Source of the DNA: Chloroflexota bacterium
GTDB taxonomy: Bacteria > Chloroflexota > Dehalococcoidia > UBA3495
Assembly: GCA_022571575.1 (NCBI GenBank)
Contig: JACZXN010000046.1
Coordinates: forward strand, 1-8,780
Direction of reading: 5' to 3'
Length of the DNA stretch: 8,780 nt
Position numbers and translations under genes: made by a program
Notes under the pieces: generated by a model
What the model was told of the DNA's origin: nothing
Databases searched by the model: none
Seen by the model: the letters and a program-made list of their open reading frames with translations, nothing else
Shown: positions 1 through 7,793 of the stretch, piece by piece
Layout of the letters: each line of letters opens with the position of its first letter
Numbering within the stretch: the stretch's first letter is position 1

Positions 1-615
1 TCGAAGGCGTTGATCGCCAGCGGGCACGAGGTGGTGGTGATCGAGAAAAACCTCCAACGGTTCCAGCTTCTCAACGAGGAATTGGGCAGCGTGGCCCTTT
101 TGGGAGACGGGACCGACGAGGTGATCTTGAAACGCTCCGGCGTCGCCCGGGCCGACGTGGTGGTGAGCCTGACGGGAGCGGACGCCACCAACCTGGTGAT
201 CTCCCAGATGACCAAGCACATCTTCAACGTCCCCCGCACCATGGCGCTCATCAAAGACCCCAAGAACGAACCCATATTCCATGAGATAGGGGTCGATGTG
301 GTGGTGAACTCCACCCACCTGGTGCTGGCCAGCCTGGAGGAAGGCGTGCCGGGGCGTCCCCTGGTGCACCTGATGAACCTGCGGGTGCCCGGCATGGAAC
401 TGGTCAGCGTTTCCATCCCGGAGGACTCCAATATCATCGGCAAACGGCTGAGCGAGATTGAGCTTCCACCCAACAGTTTCATATCGCTGATGGTCAAGAA
501 GAGCGGCGCAATGCTGCCCACGGGGCGGTCGGTGGTGGAACCGGAAGATGAGTTGGTCGCCGTCACCCCGGCGGGCGACGAGCAGATCCTCTACGACATC
601 CTCACCGGGGTCTAA
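1..615 (+). CDS. trkA: TrkA-type K+ uptake regulator (RCK protein), 5' end missing
   Basis: This is a cytoplasmic regulatory subunit of a Trk/Ktr-type potassium transporter; it binds NAD(H) or another nucleotide and gates a TrkH/KtrB-like membrane pore. The reading frame is open from base 1, so the gene starts upstream of the window; 204 residues are visible. The fragment begins inside the Rossmann (TrkA-N) fold: GHEVVVIEKN at residues 8-17 is the second beta strand, ending in the acidic residue that usually contacts the nucleotide ribose. GDGTDE follows at about 35-40, then a TGADATNL segment near 58-65. Residues from about 131 to the end form a TrkA-C domain (SVSIPEDSNIIGKRLSEI and onward). 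The glycine-rich GxGxxG loop would lie in the missing N-terminus. The TTG at base 10 is internal to the domain and is not a real start. The stop lies 2 bases before pheA, which suggests one operon. Family assignment is firm; the partner pore is off the window. Confidence 0.9.
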   Translation, partial: SKALIASGHEVVVIEKNLQRFQLLNEELGSVALLGDGTDEVILKRSGVARADVVVSLTGADATNLVISQMTKHIFNVPRTMALIKDPKNEPIFHEIGVDVVVNSTHLVLASLEEGVPGRPLVHLMNLRVPGMELVSVSIPEDSNIIGKRLSEIELPPNSFISLMVKKSGAMLPTGRSVVEPEDELVAVTPAGDEQILYDILTGV

Positions 616-617
616 CC

Positions 618-1448
618 ATGGCTGCATCAGTCGGATTTCTCGGCCCGTTGGGCACTTATTCAGAAGAGGCAGCTCTGCTCTACGATCCCTCCGCTGATCG
701 ACCTTACCCGACCATCAACGCGGTTGGAGAAGCCGTCGCTTCGGGGGAGATCGAGGAGGGCATCGTCCCCATCGAAAACAGCTTGGCAGGCTCGGTTATT
801 TTCACTTTGGACCTTCTGATCAGCCAGCCAAGTCTTTTCATCCGGGGCGAGATAGACCTGCCCATCGAACATTACCTGCTGACCAAGCCCGGGACCGATC
901 CGGCCGAGATCAAAGTGATCTACTCGCATCCGCAGGCGCTGGCCCAGTGCCGCGCCTATCTGGAGAAGAACTATCCCCAGGCCGAACAGATGGCATCCCT
1001 CAGCACGGTTTCGTGTGTGTCGGACGCATTCGACAGTCCAGTGCCGGCGGCGGCGATCTCGCCACGCCGGGCTTCTGAACTCTACGACGTGGACATCATA
1101 GACCGGGGCATCCAGGACGTGGCGACCAATGTGACTCGGTTCGCGGTGATCGGTCTCTCGGACCATGCGCCCACGGGACGGGACAAGACTTCAATGGCTT
1201 TTACGTTCGACGTAGATACGCCGGGGCTGCTCTACCGGGCCCTGGGCGAATTCGCCGAGCGGGGCATCAACCTATTCAAGGTTGAATCGAGGCCGACCAA
1301 ACAGTCGCTGGGCGAATACATATTCCTGGTGGATTGCGCCGGACACCGCGAGGAATCACCCATGAAAGACGCCCTGGCCGCGCTCTCCGAGCCCATCAGC
1401 ATGTTGCGGATCTTGGGTTCGTACCCCCAGTGGACTCCAAAGAAATGA
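618..1448 (+). CDS. pheA: Prephenate dehydratase, monofunctional, with ACT domain
   Basis: The enzyme converts prephenate to phenylpyruvate in cytoplasmic phenylalanine biosynthesis. The 276 residues match the usual length of the monofunctional enzyme; no chorismate mutase domain is fused. The catalytic domain (about 4-180) shows GPLGTYSEEAA (9-19), the PIENS segment (51-55), SHPQALAQC (103-111) and the catalytic TRF motif in NVTRF (171-175). The ACT regulatory domain (about 190-272) has GLLYRALGEF (203-212) and an intact ESRP (223-226), which normally bind phenylalanine for feedback inhibition. The first regulatory motif, usually GALV, reads GLLY here, so inhibitor response could differ (inference). 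The ATG at 618 is chosen because the N-terminal beta strand starts directly after it. There is no clear Shine-Dalgarno before it, which fits translational coupling to the trkA stop 2 bases upstream. The gene converges with the giant minus-strand gene. Identification is secure. Confidence 0.95.
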   Translation: MAASVGFLGPLGTYSEEAALLYDPSADRPYPTINAVGEAVASGEIEEGIVPIENSLAGSVIFTLDLLISQPSLFIRGEIDLPIEHYLLTKPGTDPAEIKVIYSHPQALAQCRAYLEKNYPQAEQMASLSTVSCVSDAFDSPVPAAAISPRRASELYDVDIIDRGIQDVATNVTRFAVIGLSDHAPTGRDKTSMAFTFDVDTPGLLYRALGEFAERGINLFKVESRPTKQSLGEYIFLVDCAGHREESPMKDALAALSEPISMLRILGSYPQWTPKK

Positions 1449-1511
1449 CCGAAGTCCATAAAAAGCGCCGACCCTCCTCCAACGGCATTGCTAAGAACAC
1501 CACAACTACCC

Positions 1512-1777
1512 AACACCCCATTTCTTAGCTGGTCAACCGATTGGAGAAGGGCCGGCCGGGACAGGCCCTGTACTGTCAGTCCACCCGGTGAACGCCCCCC
1601 ATGGCGGCCCTGACATCTAGAGCACGGGACCCGTGAGCCCGTCTGAATTGATGGCTTCTACTTTCTAAGCAGATGCCTCCTTGGCCGTTCGGCCCAAGAC
1701 TTACACTCTTTCAAGTTCCGGTATTCGCCGGTTTTGTCATTGGATAAATCTTTGTTTAACCAAATTTTGAGAATGTT
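1512..1777 (-). ncRNA. Candidate structured non-coding RNA (unnamed, about 266 nt)
   Basis: This is a hand-folded prediction. On the minus strand the two ends can pair in three nested steps: AACAUUCU (1777-1770) with GGGGUGUU (1519-1512); UUGGUUAA (1763-1756) with UUGACCAG (1536-1529); GAUU (1750-1747) with AAUC (1542-1539). Five of the 20 pairs are G-U. They would be A-C mismatches on the plus strand, so the fold favours the minus strand. Inside lie nested hairpins: a 7-bp stem with one bulge at 1698-1680; GGC...GCC enclosing CUGCU/AGUAG at 1677-1653; CACGG/CCGUG at 1635-1623; a 5-bp stem 1615-1611/1578-1574 stacked on GUUCAC/GUGGAC (1593-1588/1584-1579); and AGGGCC/GGCCCU at 1569-1548. The predicted transcription start falls at the outer helix. 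No tmRNA, RNase P, SRP or 6S consensus was recognised, and there is no U-tract at the 3' end. Chance folding of G+C-rich DNA remains possible. Confidence 0.3.
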
Positions 1778-1793
1778 CTTATACTTTAACCAA
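1755..1793 (+). repeat. Direct repeat TTTAACCAA, two copies 30 bp apart
   Basis: TTTAACCAA occurs at 1755-1763 and 1785-1793, start to start exactly 30 bp, close to three helical turns. Both copies sit in the A+T-rich island. The right copy overlaps the predicted minus-strand -10 box; the left copy lies just downstream of the predicted start and forms part of the candidate RNA's closing helix. The spacing would suit a regulator binding one face of the DNA (inference), but a 9-bp repeat can also be chance. Confidence 0.35.
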
Positions 1794-1811
1794 GAAAGGC
1801 CTTTATGTCAA
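1783..1811 (-). promoter_or_regulatory. Predicted sigma70-type promoter, reading leftward
   Basis: The minus strand carries a perfect -35 box TTGACA (1811-1806), a 17-base spacer and TAAAGT as -10 (1788-1783, four of six consensus positions). TATAAG also begins 22 bases after the -35. The expected start is near 1776-1778, immediately at the outer helix of the candidate RNA. The promoter points away from any gene start and toward the 3' end of pheA, so it would make either a stand-alone RNA or a pheA antisense transcript. The spacer contains the palindrome AAAGGCCTTT. Confidence 0.4.
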
Positions 1812-1881
1812 ATCCCGTGCCATCACCGTGTAAATCCGCCTGCCAGACCCCTTGACAGCCCCTCATTCATGCTTCGGACCG

Positions 1882-4800
1882 CTAGTTCCAGCGGGCTTTG
1901 TAGATGGCGGTGCCCTGGTTTTCGAACACCTTCTGGCCCAGGTTCTGGAATTTCCGCAGGCCGTCCGCTGCGTAGATGATCCGTTCCAGGTCTCCCACCA
2001 CCACGTACTTAACCCGGTATTGGCGCAGTAATTCCAGGGCCCGCCCAACGTCGGTTGTCTCGTACATCTCCCTGACGTCTCCGGCCCGTTCTTGGACGGT
2101 GGAGGAATAGGCCATCCGCTGCTGGGTCTGGTGCCAGGGCCAGCCCAAGACCGTGGGCAGACCGGTGTAGCTGGCGATGCGGGCGCCCCAGCGGTACTGC
2201 TCCAGATGGGCTTCCAAAACCACCGGCGAGCCCTTCACGTTGTCCTGGAGCCACTCGATGGCCTCCAAGTCCCATTTCAGTTCGATGGACTGTCCCCGTT
2301 CTTGGTGCGACGCCGCGGCCATGTACGCCGTTCCGTCCAGCGTCGACGGACCGTCGGTGAACCGGTCCGAGAGGCGGGCCCGGCTGCCCAATGCCGTGTA
2401 GATCAGGCTGGAAACGATGAGCGCGGCCAGCACCACCATCCAGGCTCCGGACCGCCAGCCCAGGTTGGGCCGCAGGAAGCCTGAAGCACCCAGATGCCAC
2501 AGCATGTAGGCCGAGACGATGCTGAGCAGCACCCAGATCTCCAAGTAGTACTTGAACAGGGTGTTCATCCGGCCGATGTCGCCCTCCACCCGCACCAGGT
2601 CCACTCCGATTCCGATGAAGAGGGCCATGACCAGTAGGACCAGCGGCATGATCGTGAAGGGGCGTTCGTCATCCTTGGAGGCGAATATCCTCCAGGCGAC
2701 CATCCCCGCCAGCGTCAAAAAGATGATGAGCAGGACCACGGTCCAATACCCGGCGGCCCCGAAGAAGACCGCGCTCAAGAGTCCAAAGGCCACGCAGAGT
2801 CTCAGCCAGTGCATCCCCGGCACGGTGCTGACGAACCCACGCAGCCTGATGCTCCAGAACAACTCCCGCAGCGTTGCCCGGGCCTGATAGAGGAGGAAGG
2901 ACGCGATGACGAACAAGAAGAGGCCGTGGATCCCGATGAACCGGTCCACCGGCGTCCGCCACAAAGATACGTCCAAGCCGCTGTTGAAGGTCTCGTAGGC
3001 CTGATGGAAGGGCAGGAACGCCAGGATACTCACCGCCAGCACCCCCACCGCCAACACCGCCAGCAACGCCAGCCGTTCCACGGCCGTGCCGTCGGAGAGA
3101 TAGACCGCCACCGCCAGCAGACCGACGGTCAAGATGGCGTAGGACGGGAAATCCCAACTGTTGACCACCCAAAGCGAGCCCAGACCCAGGGCCAAGGCCG
3201 CCGCCGACACGATCGTCCACACCCAGCCGCCATCCTTCAAGCCCACCACCAAGTTCAGACCCAGGCCGATCACCAACAGGGTGAATGGAATGGCCATCAT
3301 GTGGGCGTGCAGGTCCGCGAACAAAAACGTGAAGAATGGGAACTCGGTGATGTGGAAGGACACATCCGTGAACCCCGGCAATCTTTCCGGCACCCAAAAC
3401 GCCAAGAGATTGGGGTCCATATTCTCCAGATTGGGCAACATTCGGCTGCTGCGCCAGAAGTCGAAGGCCGGGAACGGGACGCCGCCCGCCACTCGCCCCC
3501 AGGTGTTTTGGACCATCTGGACCATGCCGTCCAAGTTGCCGGCAACCGCGGTGAAGAGTCCTGCCGTTACACCGGCGCCAACGGGGCTCCAGGCCCATTG
3601 CCGCCATAGGGCACGGTCTTCGTTGAAGGGCAGCCGCAGCGGCAGAGCGCCGATGCCCGGCAGGGTGATCACGTGGCTGGCCGCCCGCCGTTGGCGCACC
3701 CCCTCGGCCAGGTTGTAGACCAATGTGTAGGCCCCGGTGAGGGTGAGGGCGAAGAACATCGGCACGGCAAGATTGAAGGCGGTGGTGGGCAGGATGCCGG
3801 TGACGCGAATGATGCCGGAGATCACGAAATATCCCCAGTAGTAGTAGTTCAGATAGCCGCCGGCGAACCAGGGATCGAAGGGCGGCAGGGTGGTGGAACG
3901 GACCACCGCGGTCAGGTAGGCCAGTTCCATGGGTTTCTCTCCGCCCCGGAATGGGTGCCACAGGTCCGGGTTGGCGTGACGCAGCAGGACGAACCCCAAG
4001 AACGCGATCAGGAACAAGGCTTCCCCAAAGAGCAACAGCCGCCAATGCTCTTTGAGGAACCCCGTTATCTCCCTCCACCGGAAGGCCAATGTGAGCAAGG
4101 ACAGACCGGCCACCACGGCGAGACCGGCATAGACCGCCAACCTGGAGTAGTCCATCCACCCCAGGGACACGGATATCCAGGCGACGTAGCTGACCGCCAG
4201 CAGGCCCAGCATCCGCGCCAGGATGATCCCCCGGTCGGGCAGAGGCCGGAAGATGAACATGGTCAAGGGCAGCGCCGCCAGGTAGATGATCTCCACCGCC
4301 AGCAGCCAGACCAGGACCGGCACACTGTTGGTCCAGCCGTCCCGGTCCACGATATCGGAGAAGGTGCCGCCCTCCTGTTGCGCGGTGAGGTCTTCCGCCG
4401 ACAGCAACAGCCCCCCCGGACGGGGAGCAAGTTCCGGATCAGCAACCTGAGGCACGACCCTCAGTTGGTCCCGGATTTTTTCCACGGTCAGGTGGGCCGA
4501 GTTCTTGAAGAGCAGCACCTGGGGATGGTCATAACCCACGGCGTTGTCATCGGCGTAACCCAGGCGGAGACCGATGGCCGACTCCGGTTCAGGGGTCAAC
4601 GGCACGGGCCGTTCGAGGCCCGCCCTTCCGATGGCGTCGTCTCGGAAAGATACACCCAGTAGCTCAGGAAAGGTGGTGAATGTGCGTTCCAGATCGTATC
4701 CCAGGCCGCCGGCGAACAGCCGTTGGTAGTACTGGTTGCTGAATGGGAAACGGTCCGGGGCACGGGCGGCGCTGGCGTAGGGCCGGCTGCTGTAGAAGAC

Positions 4801-6360
4801 CACGTACTCCGACGAAGCTAGTTTAGCGGCCAGCGTGTCCATCTTCTCTGGGGTGTCGGGCTCGTAGACCGGGAACTGCCAGACATCGTAGGTGTACAGG
4901 TTGGGCACGAACTCATCCCAGTGGTTATCGCTGACGATGGCCGTGCCCCGGGGAACGTTGGCGTTGATCCACTCCGACGCCGTAACCGCCGGATGGTCCT
5001 CCGCGTAGACCCGCTGGAAGGCCAGTGCGTAGAAAGCGGTGGCCCCCACCACGAACACCACCACACCCACGGCGAAACCCGGCAGCAACCGCTCCAGTAC
5101 GCTGCGCCGCGTCAGACGGTCCGTCAGGGGACGGGAGGCGTTCACCATCCAGAGCAGCATCCTGGCGCCCATGATGATCATGACCGGCATCAGCGGGAAA
5201 ACGTACCGTAGAAAGTGGACCTCGAAGCTCTCCAGGAAGATGAATCCCGGCACCACCCAGGCAAGCAGAAACAGGTCGGCCCGCCGGTTCCTGCCGCGCG
5301 CGGCCAACACCGCGGTGAACGGGATGGATAACCAGGCCACGACCCCCAGGGGAATCCCCAGTCCCCAGACCGAAGACTGCTGTATCTGATAGATAAAGGC
5401 GGGGGTGTCGATGTACTGGACGGTGAAGGGCCACAGACCGGCGTTCCGGGCCATGCCGGCCTGAGCTGCCAGGTCGCCAATAAAAGCGCCGGCGTCCAGC
5501 AGCGCGTAGGGCGAGGTGATGAAGAACACACCCGCCGCGATCAACCCCGCAAGGGCGGCGTGACCAAAAACGCGCTGTACCAGGTCCCGGGTTATCTCGG
5601 ACCAATGGCCGTCCACTTCGTCCAAGACCCGGTACCAATACACCAGCAACATGGGCGCCATGATGGGAAGGACGCTCACCTTGGGCGCGATGGCCAGCCC
5701 CAGGATCAACCCCAACAACACCGAGTCCCGCAACCGCTTGCGCTCCACCATTTGAAGCATGGCCCAGAAACTGACCAGGGTGAAGAACACGGAGAAGGTC
5801 TCCGGACGGTAGAAATGGCTGTTCTGGATGTGGATCACCGACACCGCGGTGAGGCCCGCCGCCAGCAGGCCCACGCCGCGGCCGTAGAACCTCCGGCCCA
5901 ATAGGAAAACCATGACCACGGACCCCACATCGGCCAGGGCGGACAGCGGCCTGCCGATGTAGCGCATGTCCAGGGCGCTGAGGTCGGTGAACTGTTCCGC
6001 CACGTAGCGGAAGAACACCATCACATAGATGAGGATGCTGCCCAGCGGGAACCAATGGGGGTTCAGGGGACTGCGGTCCGCATCGAGCAGCGTGCCGATG
6101 CCGGGCAGCCCCGGCTGGGCCGCGGGCTCCCCCTGCAGGTAGCCGCAGTCCAGGGCGTTGGGCGCATTGGTCAGCAGGTCGTACATGCACCCGGAGCGCA
6201 TGTAGATGTCTCGCTCGTCGGGGTGAAACCCGTAGCCCTGGTCCCAGTTGACGCCGTTCAGCCGGAGTCCCAGGGCCACCACCAAAATGAGCAGCAACAC
6301 ATAGAAGGGCCAGGTGACACGGCCGCCAAAGCTCAGAAAATGTTGGGACCTAAACGCCAC
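1882..6360 (-). CDS. GT39-like glycosyltransferase fused to Chlor_Arch_YYY (DUF2298) domain
   Basis: This 1492-residue polytopic membrane protein has two halves. Residues 1 to about 705 resemble a GT-C (PMT/ArnT-like, GT39) glycosyltransferase. A first membrane segment (about 18-36) is followed by an outer loop with the acidic HPDERD (46-51), about ten further segments to residue 450, and a soluble, probably extracytoplasmic region (450-678). Residues about 710-1492 match the Chlor_Arch_YYY family: NYYYWG (838-843), EFPFFTFLFADLHAH (1006-1020), SWDFPSY (1068-1074), RMNTLFKYY (1264-1272), a C-terminal soluble part with GWPWHQTQQR (1406-1415), and YVVVGDLERIIY (1452-1463). Known YYY members are hydrophobic proteins of unproven function; transfer of sugars from polyprenyl-phosphate donors is inferred. 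The GTG start is supported by GAAGGAA with AAGGA 6 bases upstream (6371-6367) and by hydrophobic sequence soon after. A terminator separates it from gap, so it probably has its own promoter; none is convincing. The frame is intact throughout. Confidence 0.88.
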   Translation of the reverse strand: MAFRSQHFLSFGGRVTWPFYVLLLILVVALGLRLNGVNWDQGYGFHPDERDIYMRSGCMYDLLTNAPNALDCGYLQGEPAAQPGLPGIGTLLDADRSPLNPHWFPLGSILIYVMVFFRYVAEQFTDLSALDMRYIGRPLSALADVGSVVMVFLLGRRFYGRGVGLLAAGLTAVSVIHIQNSHFYRPETFSVFFTLVSFWAMLQMVERKRLRDSVLLGLILGLAIAPKVSVLPIMAPMLLVYWYRVLDEVDGHWSEITRDLVQRVFGHAALAGLIAAGVFFITSPYALLDAGAFIGDLAAQAGMARNAGLWPFTVQYIDTPAFIYQIQQSSVWGLGIPLGVVAWLSIPFTAVLAARGRNRRADLFLLAWVVPGFIFLESFEVHFLRYVFPLMPVMIIMGARMLLWMVNASRPLTDRLTRRSVLERLLPGFAVGVVVFVVGATAFYALAFQRVYAEDHPAVTASEWINANVPRGTAIVSDNHWDEFVPNLYTYDVWQFPVYEPDTPEKMDTLAAKLASSEYVVFYSSRPYASAARAPDRFPFSNQYYQRLFAGGLGYDLERTFTTFPELLGVSFRDDAIGRAGLERPVPLTPEPESAIGLRLGYADDNAVGYDHPQVLLFKNSAHLTVEKIRDQLRVVPQVADPELAPRPGGLLLSAEDLTAQQEGGTFSDIVDRDGWTNSVPVLVWLLAVEIIYLAALPLTMFIFRPLPDRGIILARMLGLLAVSYVAWISVSLGWMDYSRLAVYAGLAVVAGLSLLTLAFRWREITGFLKEHWRLLLFGEALFLIAFLGFVLLRHANPDLWHPFRGGEKPMELAYLTAVVRSTTLPPFDPWFAGGYLNYYYWGYFVISGIIRVTGILPTTAFNLAVPMFFALTLTGAYTLVYNLAEGVRQRRAASHVITLPGIGALPLRLPFNEDRALWRQWAWSPVGAGVTAGLFTAVAGNLDGMVQMVQNTWGRVAGGVPFPAFDFWRSSRMLPNLENMDPNLLAFWVPERLPGFTDVSFHITEFPFFTFLFADLHAHMMAIPFTLLVIGLGLNLVVGLKDGGWVWTIVSAAALALGLGSLWVVNSWDFPSYAILTVGLLAVAVYLSDGTAVERLALLAVLAVGVLAVSILAFLPFHQAYETFNSGLDVSLWRTPVDRFIGIHGLFLFVIASFLLYQARATLRELFWSIRLRGFVSTVPGMHWLRLCVAFGLLSAVFFGAAGYWTVVLLIIFLTLAGMVAWRIFASKDDERPFTIMPLVLLVMALFIGIGVDLVRVEGDIGRMNTLFKYYLEIWVLLSIVSAYMLWHLGASGFLRPNLGWRSGAWMVVLAALIVSSLIYTALGSRARLSDRFTDGPSTLDGTAYMAAASHQERGQSIELKWDLEAIEWLQDNVKGSPVVLEAHLEQYRWGARIASYTGLPTVLGWPWHQTQQRMAYSSTVQERAGDVREMYETTDVGRALELLRQYRVKYVVVGDLERIIYAADGLRKFQNLGQKVFENQGTAIYKARWN

Positions 6361-6366
6361 AGCCGT

Positions 6367-6371
6367 TCCTT
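6367..6371 (-). promoter_or_regulatory. Ribosome binding site of the GT39-YYY gene
   Basis: AAGGA on the minus strand lies 6 bases before the GTG at 6360. It decides the start, because a GTG is otherwise ambiguous and no ATG lies nearby in frame. Confidence 0.65.
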
Positions 6372-6473
6372 CACGCCACGGATGGACACAAGAGGTCTGG
6401 GATGGGGTACAGACTATCGATGTTTAACAATTTATTTCGGCCGCAGGTCATTCTTGGTCCGGACCGGTGCGAA

Positions 6474-6515
6474 AAAGTCCCCCGTCATCCTATTTTCTTG
6501 GAGACGGGGGACTTT
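6474..6515 (-). terminator. Intrinsic terminator downstream of gap
   Basis: AAAGTCCCCCGTC (6474-6486) and GACGGGGGACTTT (6503-6515) are a perfect 13-bp inverted repeat around a 16-base loop. Three more pairs (TCC/GGA) can form within the loop. Read on the minus strand, the descending arm runs into a run of five T (6476-6472), three of them inside the stem. It lies 57 bases after the gap stop codon and before the GT39-YYY gene, so it should end the gap transcript. On the plus strand the hairpin is followed by only TTT inside the stem and then GTTAAG, so termination there would be weaker. Confidence 0.8.
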
Positions 6516-6572
6516 GTTAAGTCTGCTGGAGCCCTCGAAAGCCCCGTTTGAACTTACGCCGGTATCCGGGCC

Positions 6573-7631
<1,059 letters not shown>

Positions 7632-7656
7632 TCAACACGGGACCGCCGCAATGGGC

Positions 7657-7701
7657 GACATTATGTCCAATAGCCCGAATTTACCGGGTACATGATACCC
7701 G
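7657..7701 (-). promoter_or_regulatory. Dyad symmetries upstream of gap, possible operator or promoter region
   Basis: Between eno and gap lie GACAT-T-ATGTC (7657-7667) and CGGGTA-5 bases-TACCCG (7685-7701). A further CCCG (7674-7677) can pair with the CGGG at 7685-7688 and would compete with the second dyad. On the minus strand the first dyad contains CATAAT (7665-7660), a five-of-six match to a -10 box about 75 bases before the gap start, but no -35 box is visible at the right distance. These elements could be an operator over a gap promoter or small RNA hairpins; nothing in the sequence decides between them. Confidence 0.25.
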
Positions 7702-7793
7702 CTGTGGGAGCGGTTGGAAAGTGAATTTCGCCCTTTCGGCGGCCATACTTCGGCGCTCTAGGGCAAGACGCTTGGCGCCGCTGGGAAATCTAC

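Larger units (their letters stand above)
1449..1881. other. Non-coding gap between convergent genes, rich in hairpins
   Basis: No convincing protein gene lies in these 433 bases. The right part (about 1733-1815) is an A+T-rich island in G+C-rich DNA. It carries promoter-like boxes, a 9-bp direct repeat and the 10-bp palindrome AAAGGCCTTT (1795-1804). The middle (1545-1700) is G+C-rich and dense in inverted repeats: AGGGCC/GGCCCT (1548-1553/1564-1569), TGTCA/TGACA (1574-1578/1611-1615), CACGGG/CCCGTG (1623-1628/1630-1635) and CTTGG-CCG/CGG-CCCAAG (1680-1698). None is followed by a T-tract on either strand, so no standard intrinsic terminator for pheA or for the giant gene is evident. The minus strand of this region is annotated separately as a candidate structured RNA with its own promoter. 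Confidence 0.7.

Noticed and set aside
10..12. TTG at base 10 as the start of the TrkA protein
   Set aside because: The frame is open to the window edge and the residues before it (SKA) continue the helix of the nucleotide-binding fold. A start here would delete the glycine-rich loop essential to the domain.
1680..1698. The CTTGGCCG/CGGCCCAAG hairpin as an intrinsic terminator for pheA
   Set aside because: It lies about 230 bases after the stop codon and is followed by CAAGACTTAC rather than a T-tract on the plus strand; the minus-strand side has no T-tract either.
1545..1700. The structured minus-strand region as tmRNA, RNase P RNA, SRP RNA or a T-box leader
   Set aside because: I looked for the tRNA-like end and GUUCGA of tmRNA, the GAGGAAAGUCC of RNase P, the GGAAG/AGCAG domain IV of SRP RNA and the AGGGUGGNACCGCG of T-boxes. 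None is present.
1756..1785. A plus-strand promoter TTAACC-18-TATACT
   Set aside because: The -10 is good (five of six) but the -35 is poor, and it would fire into the 3' end of a convergent gene. The minus-strand pair with a perfect -35 explains the same A+T-rich island better. It is not excluded.
1734..1979. An 81-codon plus-strand open frame running into the 3' end of the GT39-YYY gene
   Set aside because: It has no ribosome site and no conserved look, and its second half is antisense to the confirmed C-terminus of the giant protein.
2669..4159. A 496-codon open frame on the minus strand inside the GT39-YYY gene
   Set aside because: It is the same strand as the real gene in a shifted frame. 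Its product is Arg/Gly/Pro-rich with no domain, while the overlapping 1492-codon frame has clear membrane segments and family motifs. Long shadow frames are expected at this G+C content.
4925..6190. A 421-codon open frame on the minus strand, and a 329-codon plus-strand frame at 3673-4662
   Set aside because: Both overlap well-supported coding sequence in another frame and give low-complexity Gly/Arg/Gln-rich products with no recognisable domain.
7751..7780. The CGGCGC/GCGCCG inverted repeat after eno as a terminator
   Set aside because: The 6-bp stem has an 18-base loop with only a short CAAG/CTTG inner pairing and no T-tract downstream, so read-through from eno into gap is just as likely.
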